In this document: piece by piece, positions 21,168 to 30,545 of the stretch
Numbering within the stretch: the stretch's first letter is position 1
How the letters are laid out: every line of letters begins with the position of its first letter
From: CAZEYI01 sp964422855
GTDB taxonomy: Bacteria > Patescibacteriota > Gracilibacteria > Absconditabacterales > Absconditicoccaceae
Assembly: GCA_964422855.1 (NCBI GenBank)
Contig: CAYRCS010000001.1
Span: 28,611 to 92,610, forward strand
Length of the DNA stretch: 64,000 bases
Direction of reading: 5' to 3'
The notes under the pieces: generated by a model
Told to the model about the DNA's origin: nothing
The model's database searches: none
What the model saw: the letters and a program-made list of their open reading frames with translations, nothing else
Translations under genes and position numbers: made by a program

Positions 21168-22619
21168 ATGAAAAAGTATCAAATCCCCGAGGACCAGAGA
21201 AATCTGGTTGCTGCCGTTAGATCGGCGGCTATTGTATTGTTGGTAGGGTTTCTTGGCTATCTTGCCGACCCTGTTGCAATCCTCAACGCCTTTTTTCCCA
21301 TCATGGTGTTAGCGATAGCCCTTGGTGGAAGTGTGCCTAAGTTACAACACTTCTGGCACAAGAACTATCCTGTAATACTGCTGTCACTGGCTTTTGTATG
21401 TGCAGTTGCTTGTATCCATGCTGGATATAGCGGCTATACGTATTCAGCTATGTATGGCTATGTAGGATTTTTGTTGAGTGTGCTTCCTGCCCTTGCACTC
21501 GGCAAAATTATGTATTTTAAGGGTGGAGAGGCCGGCTATGCCTCCCCTAAACAAAACCTTACTATGTTGGTAATTGGTATGTTGATGGGAAATATAGTAG
21601 GAACTGCTGCTGTAGTAGCAATGCTTGGACCTACCTGGATACGGGCCAACCGTAGTCATTGGAAGAACCATCACTTTGCTTTCTTTATGTTACTGGTATT
21701 GAACATGGGCCCTGCCTTTGTTCCTACTGGACCGCCTTTACTTGCTGCTCTACTTAAGGGCATCTCTCCAGATTTCTGGTTCATCAATGGCTATTATGCA
21801 TTGATAACTATGGTATGTTTGGTTGTGGTGTTTTACTTAGTAGATGCTCATAGTTTTGACAAGCCCAAGAAGCAAAAGCTTGGGTTGTCATTTAGCGGTG
21901 CAAAGTACTGGCCTGCACTTGTGATGTTTTTATTCACCACACTTACGATTGGAAGAGGTTTGCCGTTTGATAGCAGCATTACCCCGACTTTGAATAAGTG
22001 GCTATCAAGTGTTACTTCGAGCAAGTTTGTTCTTGACTCAAGTATCGACTTGATACGGTGGGCAATACAAATCATTGTGTTGGCTTATGTGCTGAAGGTA
22101 GCGTGGAAAGTAAGTACTGAGGCTCGCAAGAGTTTCGGTAGCTATAGCTGGAGTTTCTTCTCGGTAAGTAACAAAGAGTTGGTTGTTGTATTCTTGGCAC
22201 TGTTTATCGCTTTGCCTCCCATCGAACATGCTGCTGCCCACTTTGTGGAAGCACATCCGTTGGGCACAACAACCAAGGCGTTTGCCATCATGGGCTTTAG
22301 CTCTGTGGCAGATAACTTTATCGCTTTGTTACTTGGTATGAGCTCAGAGATGGCTCAGCAAGGTTGGACAGACCCTGCCTCTTTGGAAACACTTGGCCGG
22401 ACTTCCCTAATTTTAATGGGAATGTTTGCTATGTATGGCGGTGCGTTGACCTATATAGGCAATGCACCCAACCTTAGTTTCCTTGAGTACTACCGTGAAA
22501 TTCGTCAGGCAAATCCGAATATGCCTGAGGAAATGTCGTTTTTCGGACTTACTGCCAGGATGATGCCGTGGGCTGTTTTAGCTTCACTTATTTGTCTTGG
22601 TTTAACCTATATTCTGTAA
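21168..22619 (+). CDS. Sodium:proton antiporter-like transporter (ion transporter superfamily)
   Basis: 483 residues with about 11-12 hydrophobic segments. The signature segments NIVGTAAVVAMLGP, GPAFVPTGPPLL and, late, LTYIGNAPNL match the citrate/arsenite/Na+:H+ (IT superfamily) transporters, in which the re-entrant loops end in such GNAPN sequences. ADNFIALLLGMSSEM is the second half-repeat. Substrate is inferred: sodium/proton exchange is the usual annotation for such proteins. All ~38 glycines are GGN, Arg codons include CGT and CGG, and CTC-Leu is scarce, unlike the AGA- and CTC-rich native genes. It has its own promoter and terminator. Acquisition from a standard-code donor is likely. 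Confidence 0.78.
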   Translation: MKKYQIPEDQRNLVAAVRSAAIVLLVGFLGYLADPVAILNAFFPIMVLAIALGGSVPKLQHFWHKNYPVILLSLAFVCAVACIHAGYSGYTYSAMYGYVGFLLSVLPALALGKIMYFKGGEAGYASPKQNLTMLVIGMLMGNIVGTAAVVAMLGPTWIRANRSHWKNHHFAFFMLLVLNMGPAFVPTGPPLLAALLKGISPDFWFINGYYALITMVCLVVVFYLVDAHSFDKPKKQKLGLSFSGAKYWPALVMFLFTTLTIGRGLPFDSSITPTLNKWLSSVTSSKFVLDSSIDLIRWAIQIIVLAYVLKVAWKVSTEARKSFGSYSWSFFSVSNKELVVVFLALFIALPPIEHAAAHFVEAHPLGTTTKAFAIMGFSSVADNFIALLLGMSSEMAQQGWTDPASLETLGRTSLILMGMFAMYGGALTYIGNAPNLSFLEYYREIRQANPNMPEEMSFFGLTARMMPWAVLASLICLGLTYIL

Positions 22620-22662
22620 CCATCTGACCGTGGTTCTGACGTGAATTTCCGTCCAGAATAGA

Positions 22663-22696
22663 AAGGGTGCTGCTGTTTCAGTAGTGCCCTTTTTTT
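22663..22696 (+). terminator. Terminator after the transporter
   Basis: AAGGGTGCTGCTG (22663-22675) pairs with CAGTAGTGCCCTT (22679-22691), with three G:T pairs, followed by a T-run to 22696. Confidence 0.8.
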
Positions 22697-22760
22697 GTTC
22701 TTGTAAAATCTGCTTACAAGACTATAGATGATAATGTATTTTTAGTCTTTCACATACCAT

Positions 22761-23510
22761 ATGAAACAAAATGTCTTATTTATCCTCGCTATCCTCCTCT
22801 TATCAGGAAGCTTGGTCTATATTGGTCAACAATTGAGTAATTCTGGTTCCAACCCGATGGGTATGAGCAATACCGTTTCTGTAGCAGGCGAAGGCAAGAC
22901 AAAAGTAGCTCCAGATACAATGCTTATCAGTTTATCAGCCACAGAATTATCTAAGACTACTGAAGAAGCTCAGAAGGTAGTAAATACCAAACTTGCTCAA
23001 CTCAGAACTATCTTGCAGACATTTGAGATACCTGACGACAAGATCGCCACACAACAACTCAGTGTCTATCCAGAATATGACCGATCCGATGGTAAAAATA
23101 CCATCATCGGATACAGAGCAACACAAACGCTTGATGTGCGTGTGACTGGAGACAAATATGAAGACAAAGGCGCACAAATTATCGATGAAGCAAGCAAAAT
23201 TGGTGGGATCAGTGTCTATCAAACATCATTTATCGTCGATGATATGGATGCAGCATTGCTCGTAGCTCGTGAAGCAGCATTTGCTGATGCGAAGACCAAG
23301 GCACAACAATTGGCAGATCTTGCTGATGTGGATCTTGGTGATCCTGTAACTATCACTGATCAAAGTTATCAAAACTATCCTATGCCTCCTATTATGTACG
23401 CTAAAAATGAGATGGCTATGGATGCAGGAGGAAGTATATGATCCACACAAGTCAATCCTGGAGAGACGGAAATTACTGTCAACCTCCAAGTTATATTTGA
23501 ACTCGAATAA
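22761..23510 (+). CDS. Secreted/anchored SIMPL (DUF541) domain protein
   Basis: 249 residues. An N-terminal signal or anchor (VLFILAILLLSGSLVYIG) is followed by the SIMPL pattern: SVAGEGKTKVAPDTMLISL, then NTKLAQLRTIL, KIATQQLSVYPEY, GYRATQTLDVRV and AREAAFADAKTKAQQLA, ending in a beta strand VNLQVIFELE. One TGA glycine (GGSIG) is near the end. SIMPL proteins are periplasmic or extracytoplasmic with no agreed enzymatic role. A terminator follows at once. Confidence 0.88.
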
Positions 23511-23529
23511 TATCACAATAGTTTATACT

Positions 23530-23556
23530 AAAAAAGAGCCTTCGAGGCTCTTTTTT
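23530..23556. terminator. Bidirectional terminator
   Basis: AAAAAGAGCC - TTCGA - GGCTCTTTTTT. It sits between the convergent SIMPL and DUF192 genes. Confidence 0.88.
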
Positions 23557-23559
23557 ATA

Positions 23560-24024
23560 TTACTCATGAAGCGTAAATATGTCTCATACATCTATAGCAT
23601 ATTTCTCCATCGTCCCAGCATTAGCTTCAAGCGCATACGACGCAAGTCATGTATAGGTATACAATGGACACTCTGGCGTACGACATGGTTCTGCTGACAC
23701 ATAATGCAAGACCTCAAATCATGAACCCAATCGTACAATATCCAATGGGATCAAGGTATCCTTCATCCAGAAGCTTGCTTTTTTGGGTTCATCAAAGACA
23801 AAAAGCATTCACTCTTTTTTGCCAAGTGATGTGCGGTGCATGAGTCCATCCCTGAGTTGGATAGGAGTATCAGCAATATCTACTATAAAGCATACCGTAT
23901 CTGTACAGAGCTGTGGCCTTGTGTCTAATCATATTATATCTGGCCTAAAGATAGCTACAAATATAGTAGCGATCAACAAACCCAATCATCCTGTTGCCGA
24001 CGCAGCTCGTATACTATGTTTCAT
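23560..24024 (-). CDS. DUF192 family protein, membrane-anchored
   Basis: 154 residues. The N-terminal 30 residues form a signal/anchor helix (GGLGLLIATIFVAIF, first glycine pair including TGA). The body has the DUF192 pattern: DGLMHRTSLGKKEGMLFVF, then FWMKDTLIPLDIV, CRTPECP and EANAGTMEKY. Six glycines are TGA. The two Cys in ECP and PC may form a disulfide. Function of the family is unsettled. Terminator is shared with the SIMPL gene. Confidence 0.88.
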
Positions 24025-24085
24025 TGTATTTGTGGATGATAAATATAGCATATATCTAGTTTTTTTAGCGTAGCAAACAAGTGCG

Positions 24086-24532
24086 ATGTGGAGTATTGTA
24101 GCGATCAGCGACAGTGACAAGCACTTTGCTAGTGCGGTGGCTGAGTATATGAAGAGATTGAGTAAGTCTGTGGAAATCCTTGATATCAAACCATACAAAC
24201 ACGATAACCCTGCTTTTGTCATAAGCAAAGAAACACAGCAGATCAAAGAAATACTCCAAAAAAAATTTGCACAGCATTACAAAATACTCCTCAGCAAATC
24301 GGGCAAAGACCTCAAGACCGAAGATCTGTGATTGGTTTGCAACAAACATACCAATATAGTTTTCATTATATGATGACCGTATGGACTGGATGAGGAAGAA
24401 CTCAAGTCTGTCGTAGATACATCGATATCGTTTGGGAAAATTACGATGCCTCATGGATTGGCAAAGCTCGTCTTACTCGAACAGATATATAGAATAGAAA
24501 CTATCCAGAGTGGGAAGAAATATCATTATTAA
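24086..24532 (+). CDS. rlmH: 23S rRNA pseudouridine-1915 N3-methyltransferase RlmH
   Basis: 148 residues, slightly shorter than the usual ~155. FIIGGPYGLDEEEL (both GG and YG partly from TGA) corresponds to the FxIGGAxG SAM-binding loop of this SPOUT enzyme, followed by ITMPHGLAKLVLLEQIYRIETIQ and the invariant C-terminal KYHY. It methylates m3-pseudouridine in helix 69 of 23S rRNA. Divergent from the DUF192 gene with 61 bases between the starts. Confidence 0.93.
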
Positions 24533-24590
24533 ACCACTATAGACTTTTGTTGATAAATAGATATGATCTTTTTTCACCAAAATCAAAATT

Positions 24591-25118
24591 ATGAACAAAA
24601 TCATCTCTACAACCAAAAGTAGTGTGTTTGTAGGAATTGGAATAATGATAGGCTTATGTACTGCAGCTTCTATTGATGATATGGTAAGCTATGGTCTGAT
24701 ATTTATGCAGCTTCTTTCTCTCGGAGGGATTGGTGCGTATGCTGTGACGGTTATATTTTTACCGCATCTTAACAACAAACCAGCATCTGAAGACAAAAGA
24801 TTACTATATGCTCAAGTATCATTGATAGCGTCCGTAAGTATCTCGGTATATGTCTTGTACATATATCATCTAGCCTACGTTGACCGTACTCTGATTATGA
24901 GTACGCTCTTGTCGCTATGGGAGTATTTACGAGCTGAAAATCTGTATACTGCTGATAAGCAGTGGAAAACCAAACTCAACAATATCATTTCAATCCAATT
25001 CATCACACTACTTCTAGCCTCCTGCCTACCGATAGGTTTGCAATTGGCTCAACAATTATGGATAAAGGTGCTCACGTTTCTGTGAGCGCCTTTTATAATT
25101 TCTCAAAAAGTTCAGTAA
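24591..25118 (+). CDS. Small four-helix membrane protein
   Basis: Four hydrophobic segments (~12-27, ~30-55, ~70-95, ~130-160) with little between them; no family recognised. The frame meets TGA at 25083-25085, where a standard-code gene would stop with 164 residues. Under table 25 it continues 11 codons to TAA 25116-25118. The TGA lies inside the 3' arm of a terminator hairpin (25067-25094), and the extended frame overlaps the convergent HemW-like gene by 26 bases. The end is therefore uncertain (25085 or 25118). Confidence 0.65.
25067..25094 (+). terminator. Terminator overlapping the 3' end of the membrane protein gene
   Basis: GGTGCTCAC (25067-25075) / GTGAGCGCC (25082-25090) with one G:T pair, loop GTTTCT, then TTTTATAATT. 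The TGA of the coding frame is in the second arm. Confidence 0.75.
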
Positions 25119-26346
25119 TAATGGTGTTGTATACATCCATACCCTCATCTTGCAATACCAAGGTATCTTCTGCATAAAATACATAATCGTTGGCCATCCG
25201 CTCCTCTAGTTTCTCTGCCCAATCGCTGACAAACAAATCAGCATAAGATGAAACATGTTGCAATCCATGTGACGTTCTCAGTGCAAGAAATGCTTTTTCG
25301 ATACGATAATCTTGTTCGTCCAGTGCTTGGATAGTCGATGCGTCAATATATTCTCATCTACAAAAATCTGCGATAGCTTTGGTATTGGTCCAACGAACTG
25401 CTTGGGCTCATTGTTGCGGAGCAAAAGATACTAGATCTCCAGTCAGACACGATGAAGCTGATGTACCAAAACCTATGTAATTTCCCATCTCTCGATAGGT
25501 ATTGTTGTGGATGCTAAGTTTGCCTGGCATAGCAAAATTTGAGATCTCATACCTCCCATATCATGCATTGATAACCGATTGTTTGAGGGCCTGAAATTCT
25601 TCGTATACTGCATCATCATCACCATATCTACGAAGTCACAATCCATCCTTGATATGTGTGGTTTGTTGGATTTGTTGGTTGTATCGATCACTGCCTGGAA
25701 AGAGCTCTAGTGTATACAAAGATATCCCATCGGCCATGCCGCTGAGAATTAATTTTTGGAAAAAATGTCGTCTATCTGCATCTCGTAATATACTCTGTCA
25801 CTGCGCATCGGTATTTCGTTTGCCAAAGGCAATGAAGTCGAGATTGTATATATTGTTGATCTGTTTGATGTTGCGTAATTTTCTGAGAAAGTCGCAGATG
25901 GCTGGAAATGAATATAGTCTGCCAGATTCCTGCAAGACCTCTTCGTCAAATGTCTGGATACCGATACTTCGTCTGATCCTACCAAAGGTATGATAACGAC
26001 GTGTTATGGTTTCAATGATGCTTAAAACTTCATCTTGCGGAAATGGGTTGCACTCGATCGTGAGCTCGACCAACAATTCTATGTCGAAATGTGCACTAAT
26101 AGTATCAATAATCTTGGCCAAATTGTCTGCGCCAATACGCGTCGGGGTCCCGCCGCCAAAATATATGGTATTGACCTGCGGCTTATTCATCTTGGTCCCT
26201 CGTTCGGCAATTTGTTTGCAGAGAGCTTCTACATAGGGATCTATAAGCTTACTTATCGCATCTTTCCCATCAATCGGCAAAACATTGAACGAACAATAGC
26301 CGCATTTTTGGTCACAGAATGGGATGTGGATGTAGAGGGATAGCAT
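25093..26346 (-). CDS. HemW-like radical SAM protein (coproporphyrinogen III oxidase family)
   Basis: 417 residues. PFCDQKCGYCSF gives the CxxxCxxC iron-sulfur motif near residue 10-20, followed by IYFGGGTPT (the GGGTP SAM-binding element) and ECNPFPQD. RSIGIQTFDE and LYTLELFPGS continue the HemN/HemW fold, with HNNTYREMGNYIGFG at the C-terminal part. Four TGA glycines are in frame. Members of this family are heme chaperones (HemW) or oxygen-independent coproporphyrinogen oxidases; the CxxxCxxC without an added Cys favours HemW. No other heme genes are in view. It overlaps the terminator of the convergent gene. Confidence 0.85.
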
Positions 26347-26402
26347 AAAAAGATTATAGTTTTATGACACAAAAATGCACGAGATTATCTTGGATTGTGT
26401 GA

Positions 26403-26430
26403 TTGACATTTATCGGTTATTTCATACACT
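26403..26430 (+). promoter_or_regulatory. Sigma-70-like promoter of the coiled-coil gene
   Basis: TTGACA (26403-26408), 16-bp spacer, TACACT (26425-26430). The expected transcript start near 26437 leaves almost no leader for ATG 26443, so ATG 26458 is a real alternative. Confidence 0.5.
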
Positions 26431-26442
26431 ACATATACTTAT

Positions 26443-28590
26443 TTGGATATGTTGATAATGAGCATATTGGATGATATTCGGCTAAATAATAGCATATCGT
26501 TGGAACAGGATGATGTAGATGCTCCTGATACTTTGCGTATAGTCATAAGAAACGGGAAAGATAAACTGCGCATGATTCTTACAATCGATCCTCATGTAAT
26601 AGCCACGGAAAAAAATACAGAGACGCAAATAGTGTATGACATCCGCAAAGACCAAACCATAGAGCGTCTCAGTAGTATACAGAATGCTCTGTCAGACTAT
26701 ATGGATGAATATCCCAAGCAAAGATCCGAAATGCTCAAGGCTTTGGCAAAATTCCCTATGCTTACTAGCCATATCAAAACCAGCAAAATAGCTCTAGCCA
26801 CAACTCTGTCTATGGAAGATATCCATACGCATATGTCTATACACCTGGAGAAGATGGATACCTATATCGCCGAGCTCAAACATATGCAAGCAACTCGATC
26901 CACACAACATATCAACTACAATACCATTTCTCATACATACAAGAAACTAAAGAGTCAGTACAAAGCAGCCTCAGAACTTAATACTAAGCCTACTGATAAA
27001 TCTGCTCCATATTGGGAACAATTAGGCGTCTTATATAGAGATAATTTAGGTAGTTTGGTACAATTGGATAAAGAAGAGAAAAAAATACAAGACAGTATCG
27101 ACAAACTCTACCAAGAGATAGAACAGATACGCAGAGATCAATCGTTCATAGCAGAGTTTGATTCTCTATCGGCCGAAGCATGATCTGATAAAGCCGAGCG
27201 TAAATTGTTTATGAAAAAACAAGATATAGTCACATACAAATGAGAGTTTGCACAACGTATACAGTCAGCTGAAGATAGAATAGCTCTTCGCAAAAGTGAT
27301 GAACTCCCATTCTTAAGAGGAATGCGCGTTGTGATAATCGAACAGCAGGAAGATTATATCAATCAGTTGGTAGTGCTGCACAAACCTGCAGAACACATAC
27401 AAACCAACATACAGGACTATACCAAAAACTTAGAATCTCAAACTATAGAACATAAAAAATCACAGCGCGAAACAAATAAGTATGCTCGCCAGATAGATGC
27501 ATTTCGTTATACCAATAAAATACTAGATCTCATGCATTATGAGAAAGCATTTATCGATACAAAGATGACTGCACTCAACAGTAATGCTACAACAAAAATA
27601 CTCTATATACTTGAAGAATTTGCGAAGATACCTTCTGAGTATACATCCCTATTGAGTATAAAAGAAAGATCCATCTGCTATAATCGCTTGTTAGATAAGT
27701 CCAAAAATGCAAAAAATAGTCAAACTCCTGCTGCTATTAGTAACAATGGTCGCAATAAATTATCTTTCTTGATCGATAAGGATTTTGTATCTATCAGCCA
27801 AAGAAAACCCCGTCTCTATGAAGCTAAAGAACAAATGCATCAATCTGATAAACAGATTGGATCGCTACAAAAAGATTTGTCTGGTATAGACAAATGATTT
27901 AAAGGAACCGACAAAAATTCTGATGCTCACAAACAGGCACGCAAACCATATACTGATCAGATAGATATACATGAGAAGCTGATCAAACAAATGAAAAATG
28001 AAATGAAATTAATCTTGCAAAAAATCATTAGAGATTATGAAAATGCAGATCATCGCACCAAAGAATTGCGGAAAAATATCAACAAATATCAACAGCTTAT
28101 ACTCAGTTCTAGACTACAACTCAAGGGCATGCTGGCATCAGATAAGTCTACACAAAAACCAACTCATACGATAGATCTGCATAAACTTTCACAAGAGGTC
28201 TCTCAAAAGGAGGAGGCTCTACAGTTTGCTGAACAAGAGAAAACTACAGCAACTGACAATCGATATAGCCATATCCTACACATTCATGATACCATACTCT
28301 TGGATGCCGAAAACTACATTCAAAAGATCATATCATCTATAGAAAATTTTGAATCCAAACCTACTTCTGGAGTGGCCAAAGAATTGAGGATGACTTGATG
28401 AGACAAAGTATTCCTCCAAAGAAGTTATACTCTATTGGATGCTTTTATCGAAAGATTTGAATCTCTATACAAACTCACAGAACTGACACTATCACCTCCT
28501 AGCGATCTCCAACAGGACGAAAATATCAAGTGACTCAAACTCGATATAAAAAATACTTTAAAAAACATAACTCCCTATCGTAAGTCTTAA
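26443..28590 (+). CDS. Long coiled-coil protein of unknown function
   Basis: 715 residues from ATG 26443 (26458 possible). Residues ~140-640 are highly charged helix with heptad-like spacing and many Lys, Glu and Gln, so an extended coiled coil is likely. No signal peptide or membrane segment is seen; it is probably cytoplasmic. In-frame TGA codons occur at 27181, 27241, 27895 and 28397 and a few more. I do not recognise a family. Its TAA (28588-28590) overlaps the TAA of uvrB on the other strand. Confidence 0.7.
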
Positions 28591-30179
28591 GGTTGTTCAT
28601 CTACTACAACCTCCTCTCCTCCTGCTCCAAAAACTGCTTCTAAGTCTTCTTTGGACTTAGCTTCATAACCGTCTAGATAAAAATCTAGATGTGGTTTTTT
28701 CTGTAATAACTTATCCAAACTTTCTGTGAGTATATTGTAGTCCCCTGCTTTGGGATAAACATATGTCAATGGATCGATCAAACCTGTCGGACGGATCACT
28801 TGCTGGGCGATAGTTTTGGATAATTCGAGTTCGTATACGGCTGGCGTTGCAGAGACAAACAAGGTCCTGGCTCCTTTTTTGGTCTTGCTTGATAATTGTT
28901 CGAGGTGATTTTTTTGACGTGCTTTGAGTTTGACTGGATCTTTGGCCAAAAGTTGGATATGTGCATCTGATTCAAGATTTGCTTCACTCATAGCAGCAGC
29001 ATCTGCTACTATCTCATCGATAGGTCTGAGACCCATTGTTACTTCCAATTCTTCAAAACGTAATGGTCTATGATCAATTGCTGATGGTAATCTAAATCCG
29101 TATTTGATGAGATTGGATTTTCTGGATCTATCGGCTTGTGGCATAGCTCTGAGCTGCGGGATCGACATATGTGATTCATCCGCGATCAGCAGCATATCAT
29201 CTGGGAAATAGTCGAAGATAGTATTTGGTGCTTCACCCGGCAAACGACGATCAAAGTAGAGAGAATAGTTTTCGATACCATTGGTAAATCCTGTTTCACG
29301 GATCATGCGGATATCGTACATCACTCTTTTTTTGATCCTCTCTGCTTCCACAAACATCTTGGCTGCTTCGAATTCCTTGACTCTGAGTTCCATCTCAGCT
29401 TCCATCTGCTGCAAGATGAGTTCTATATCTTCTATGTCTTGCAAGTATTGTGTTGCTGGCCAGAGCATTGCTGACTTACTAGTTTCTAAGTTTTCGAATG
29501 TAATGCCATCTTTTTTCTCGATGTATTCCAATGTCTCCTCGTTGAAACGACATCTATACACGCACTGCTCTGTTGAGGAATAAATATCTAGCAATTCTCC
29601 TCTAAAATCAAACATACCAGCCTCGATCTTGGACTGTACTGGCTTGTACTGCATCTTGAGGAGCTGTCTCTTGAGAAGTGTAAACTCGTATGTCTTACCT
29701 ACTTCGAGGACCAATGTGTAATCTTGGAAAAATTGCTTCTGTCCCAAACCATATAATGCTGATACCGATGCTACGACTATCACATCTTGCCTGGAGAGCA
29801 ATGAGGCCATTGTTGCAAGTCTGTACATCTCGATTTCTTTGTTGATCGTTGCTTCTTTTTCGATGTAGACGCCTTGTTCTGGAAGATAGGATTCTGGTTG
29901 GTAGTAATCGAAATATGATACGAAATAGTGGACTGCATTATTTGGGAAAAAGTGCTTGAACTCTGTAGCAAGCTGTGCGGCCAATGTCTTGTTATGAGAA
30001 AGCACCAAGGTAGGTTTCTGGAGTTTTTGGATCACATTTGCCATGGTAAATGTCTTACCTGTACCTGTCGCACCGAGCAATGTTACCGACTTCTGATCAG
30101 CGTCATATGCATCCAATATTGCCTTGATAGCTTCTGGCTGATCTCAAGCTGGTTGGTATGAGGATTGGAGTTGAAACAT
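28587..30179 (-). CDS. uvrB: UvrB, C-terminally truncated
   Basis: 530 residues against the usual 660-700. The start is fixed by the N-terminal PAGDQPEAIKAI (Gly from TGA). Present: Walker A GATGTGKTFT (~36-45), the damage-binding hairpin region YFDYYQPESYLPE, IADESHMSIPQLRAM (~334), YGFRLPSAIDHRPL and SATPAVYELE (~443), RPTGLIDP. After that the sequence departs from UvrB, and ~65 residues ending GGEEVVVDEQP replace the second RecA motor domain (motifs IV-VI) and the UVR tail. The TAA overlaps the stop of the convergent coiled-coil gene, so no remnant lies downstream. Without domain 3 the ATPase should be impaired unless a second polypeptide supplies it. Confidence 0.9.
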
Positions 30180-30203
30180 CAGACAACAGATTGGTGATAA
30201 ATG

Positions 30204-30428
30204 TTATTTACCAAAGCATGAACCTACGTACTTATCATTTTTATCGATGAATATTTCTTCTTCCCTATTAGTTCAATTTATTATATTGCTGTTGATCTTT
30301 TTGGTGATAAGCGTCTTGCCTAGCTCACATACAATTGCTCATAGATGACAACCCTTTTCCTCCTTCTTGATAGCAACACAATTAGTATCTACTTCTTCTC
30401 TCATTTTTTTGCTCTTATACCTAAACAT
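30204..30428 (-). CDS. Possible small Cys-containing protein, 74 aa
   Basis: A frame visible only with TGA as Gly (two TGA), from ATG 30428 to TAA 30204-30206, 24 bases before uvrB and on the same strand. It has four Cys (NCVAIKKEEKGC, VCELGK, GSCFGK), which could bind a metal. No family recognised. It fills most of the otherwise empty 366 bases between uvrB and the LRR gene. Support is limited to frame length and position. Confidence 0.35.
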
Positions 30429-30502
30429 AAGCCGTATGATAATGTTTTTGGTCGATGATGCAATGGGATTGCTTCAAGCATGCACACAAAAGCATCTAAA
30501 AT

Positions 30503-30531
30503 TTGACAAAAACAATCTTTTGTGATATAAT
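30503..30531 (+). promoter_or_regulatory. Sigma-70-like promoter of the LRR gene
   Basis: TTGACA (30503-30508), 17-bp spacer, TATAAT (30526-30531), just before the start at 30546. Confidence 0.75.
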
Positions 30532-30545
30532 TGGGTATACTTTAT

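Noticed and set aside
20497..22696. Insertion sequence or integrase-mediated island
   Set aside because: No transposase, integrase or direct repeats are seen; only codon use and hairpins suggest transfer.
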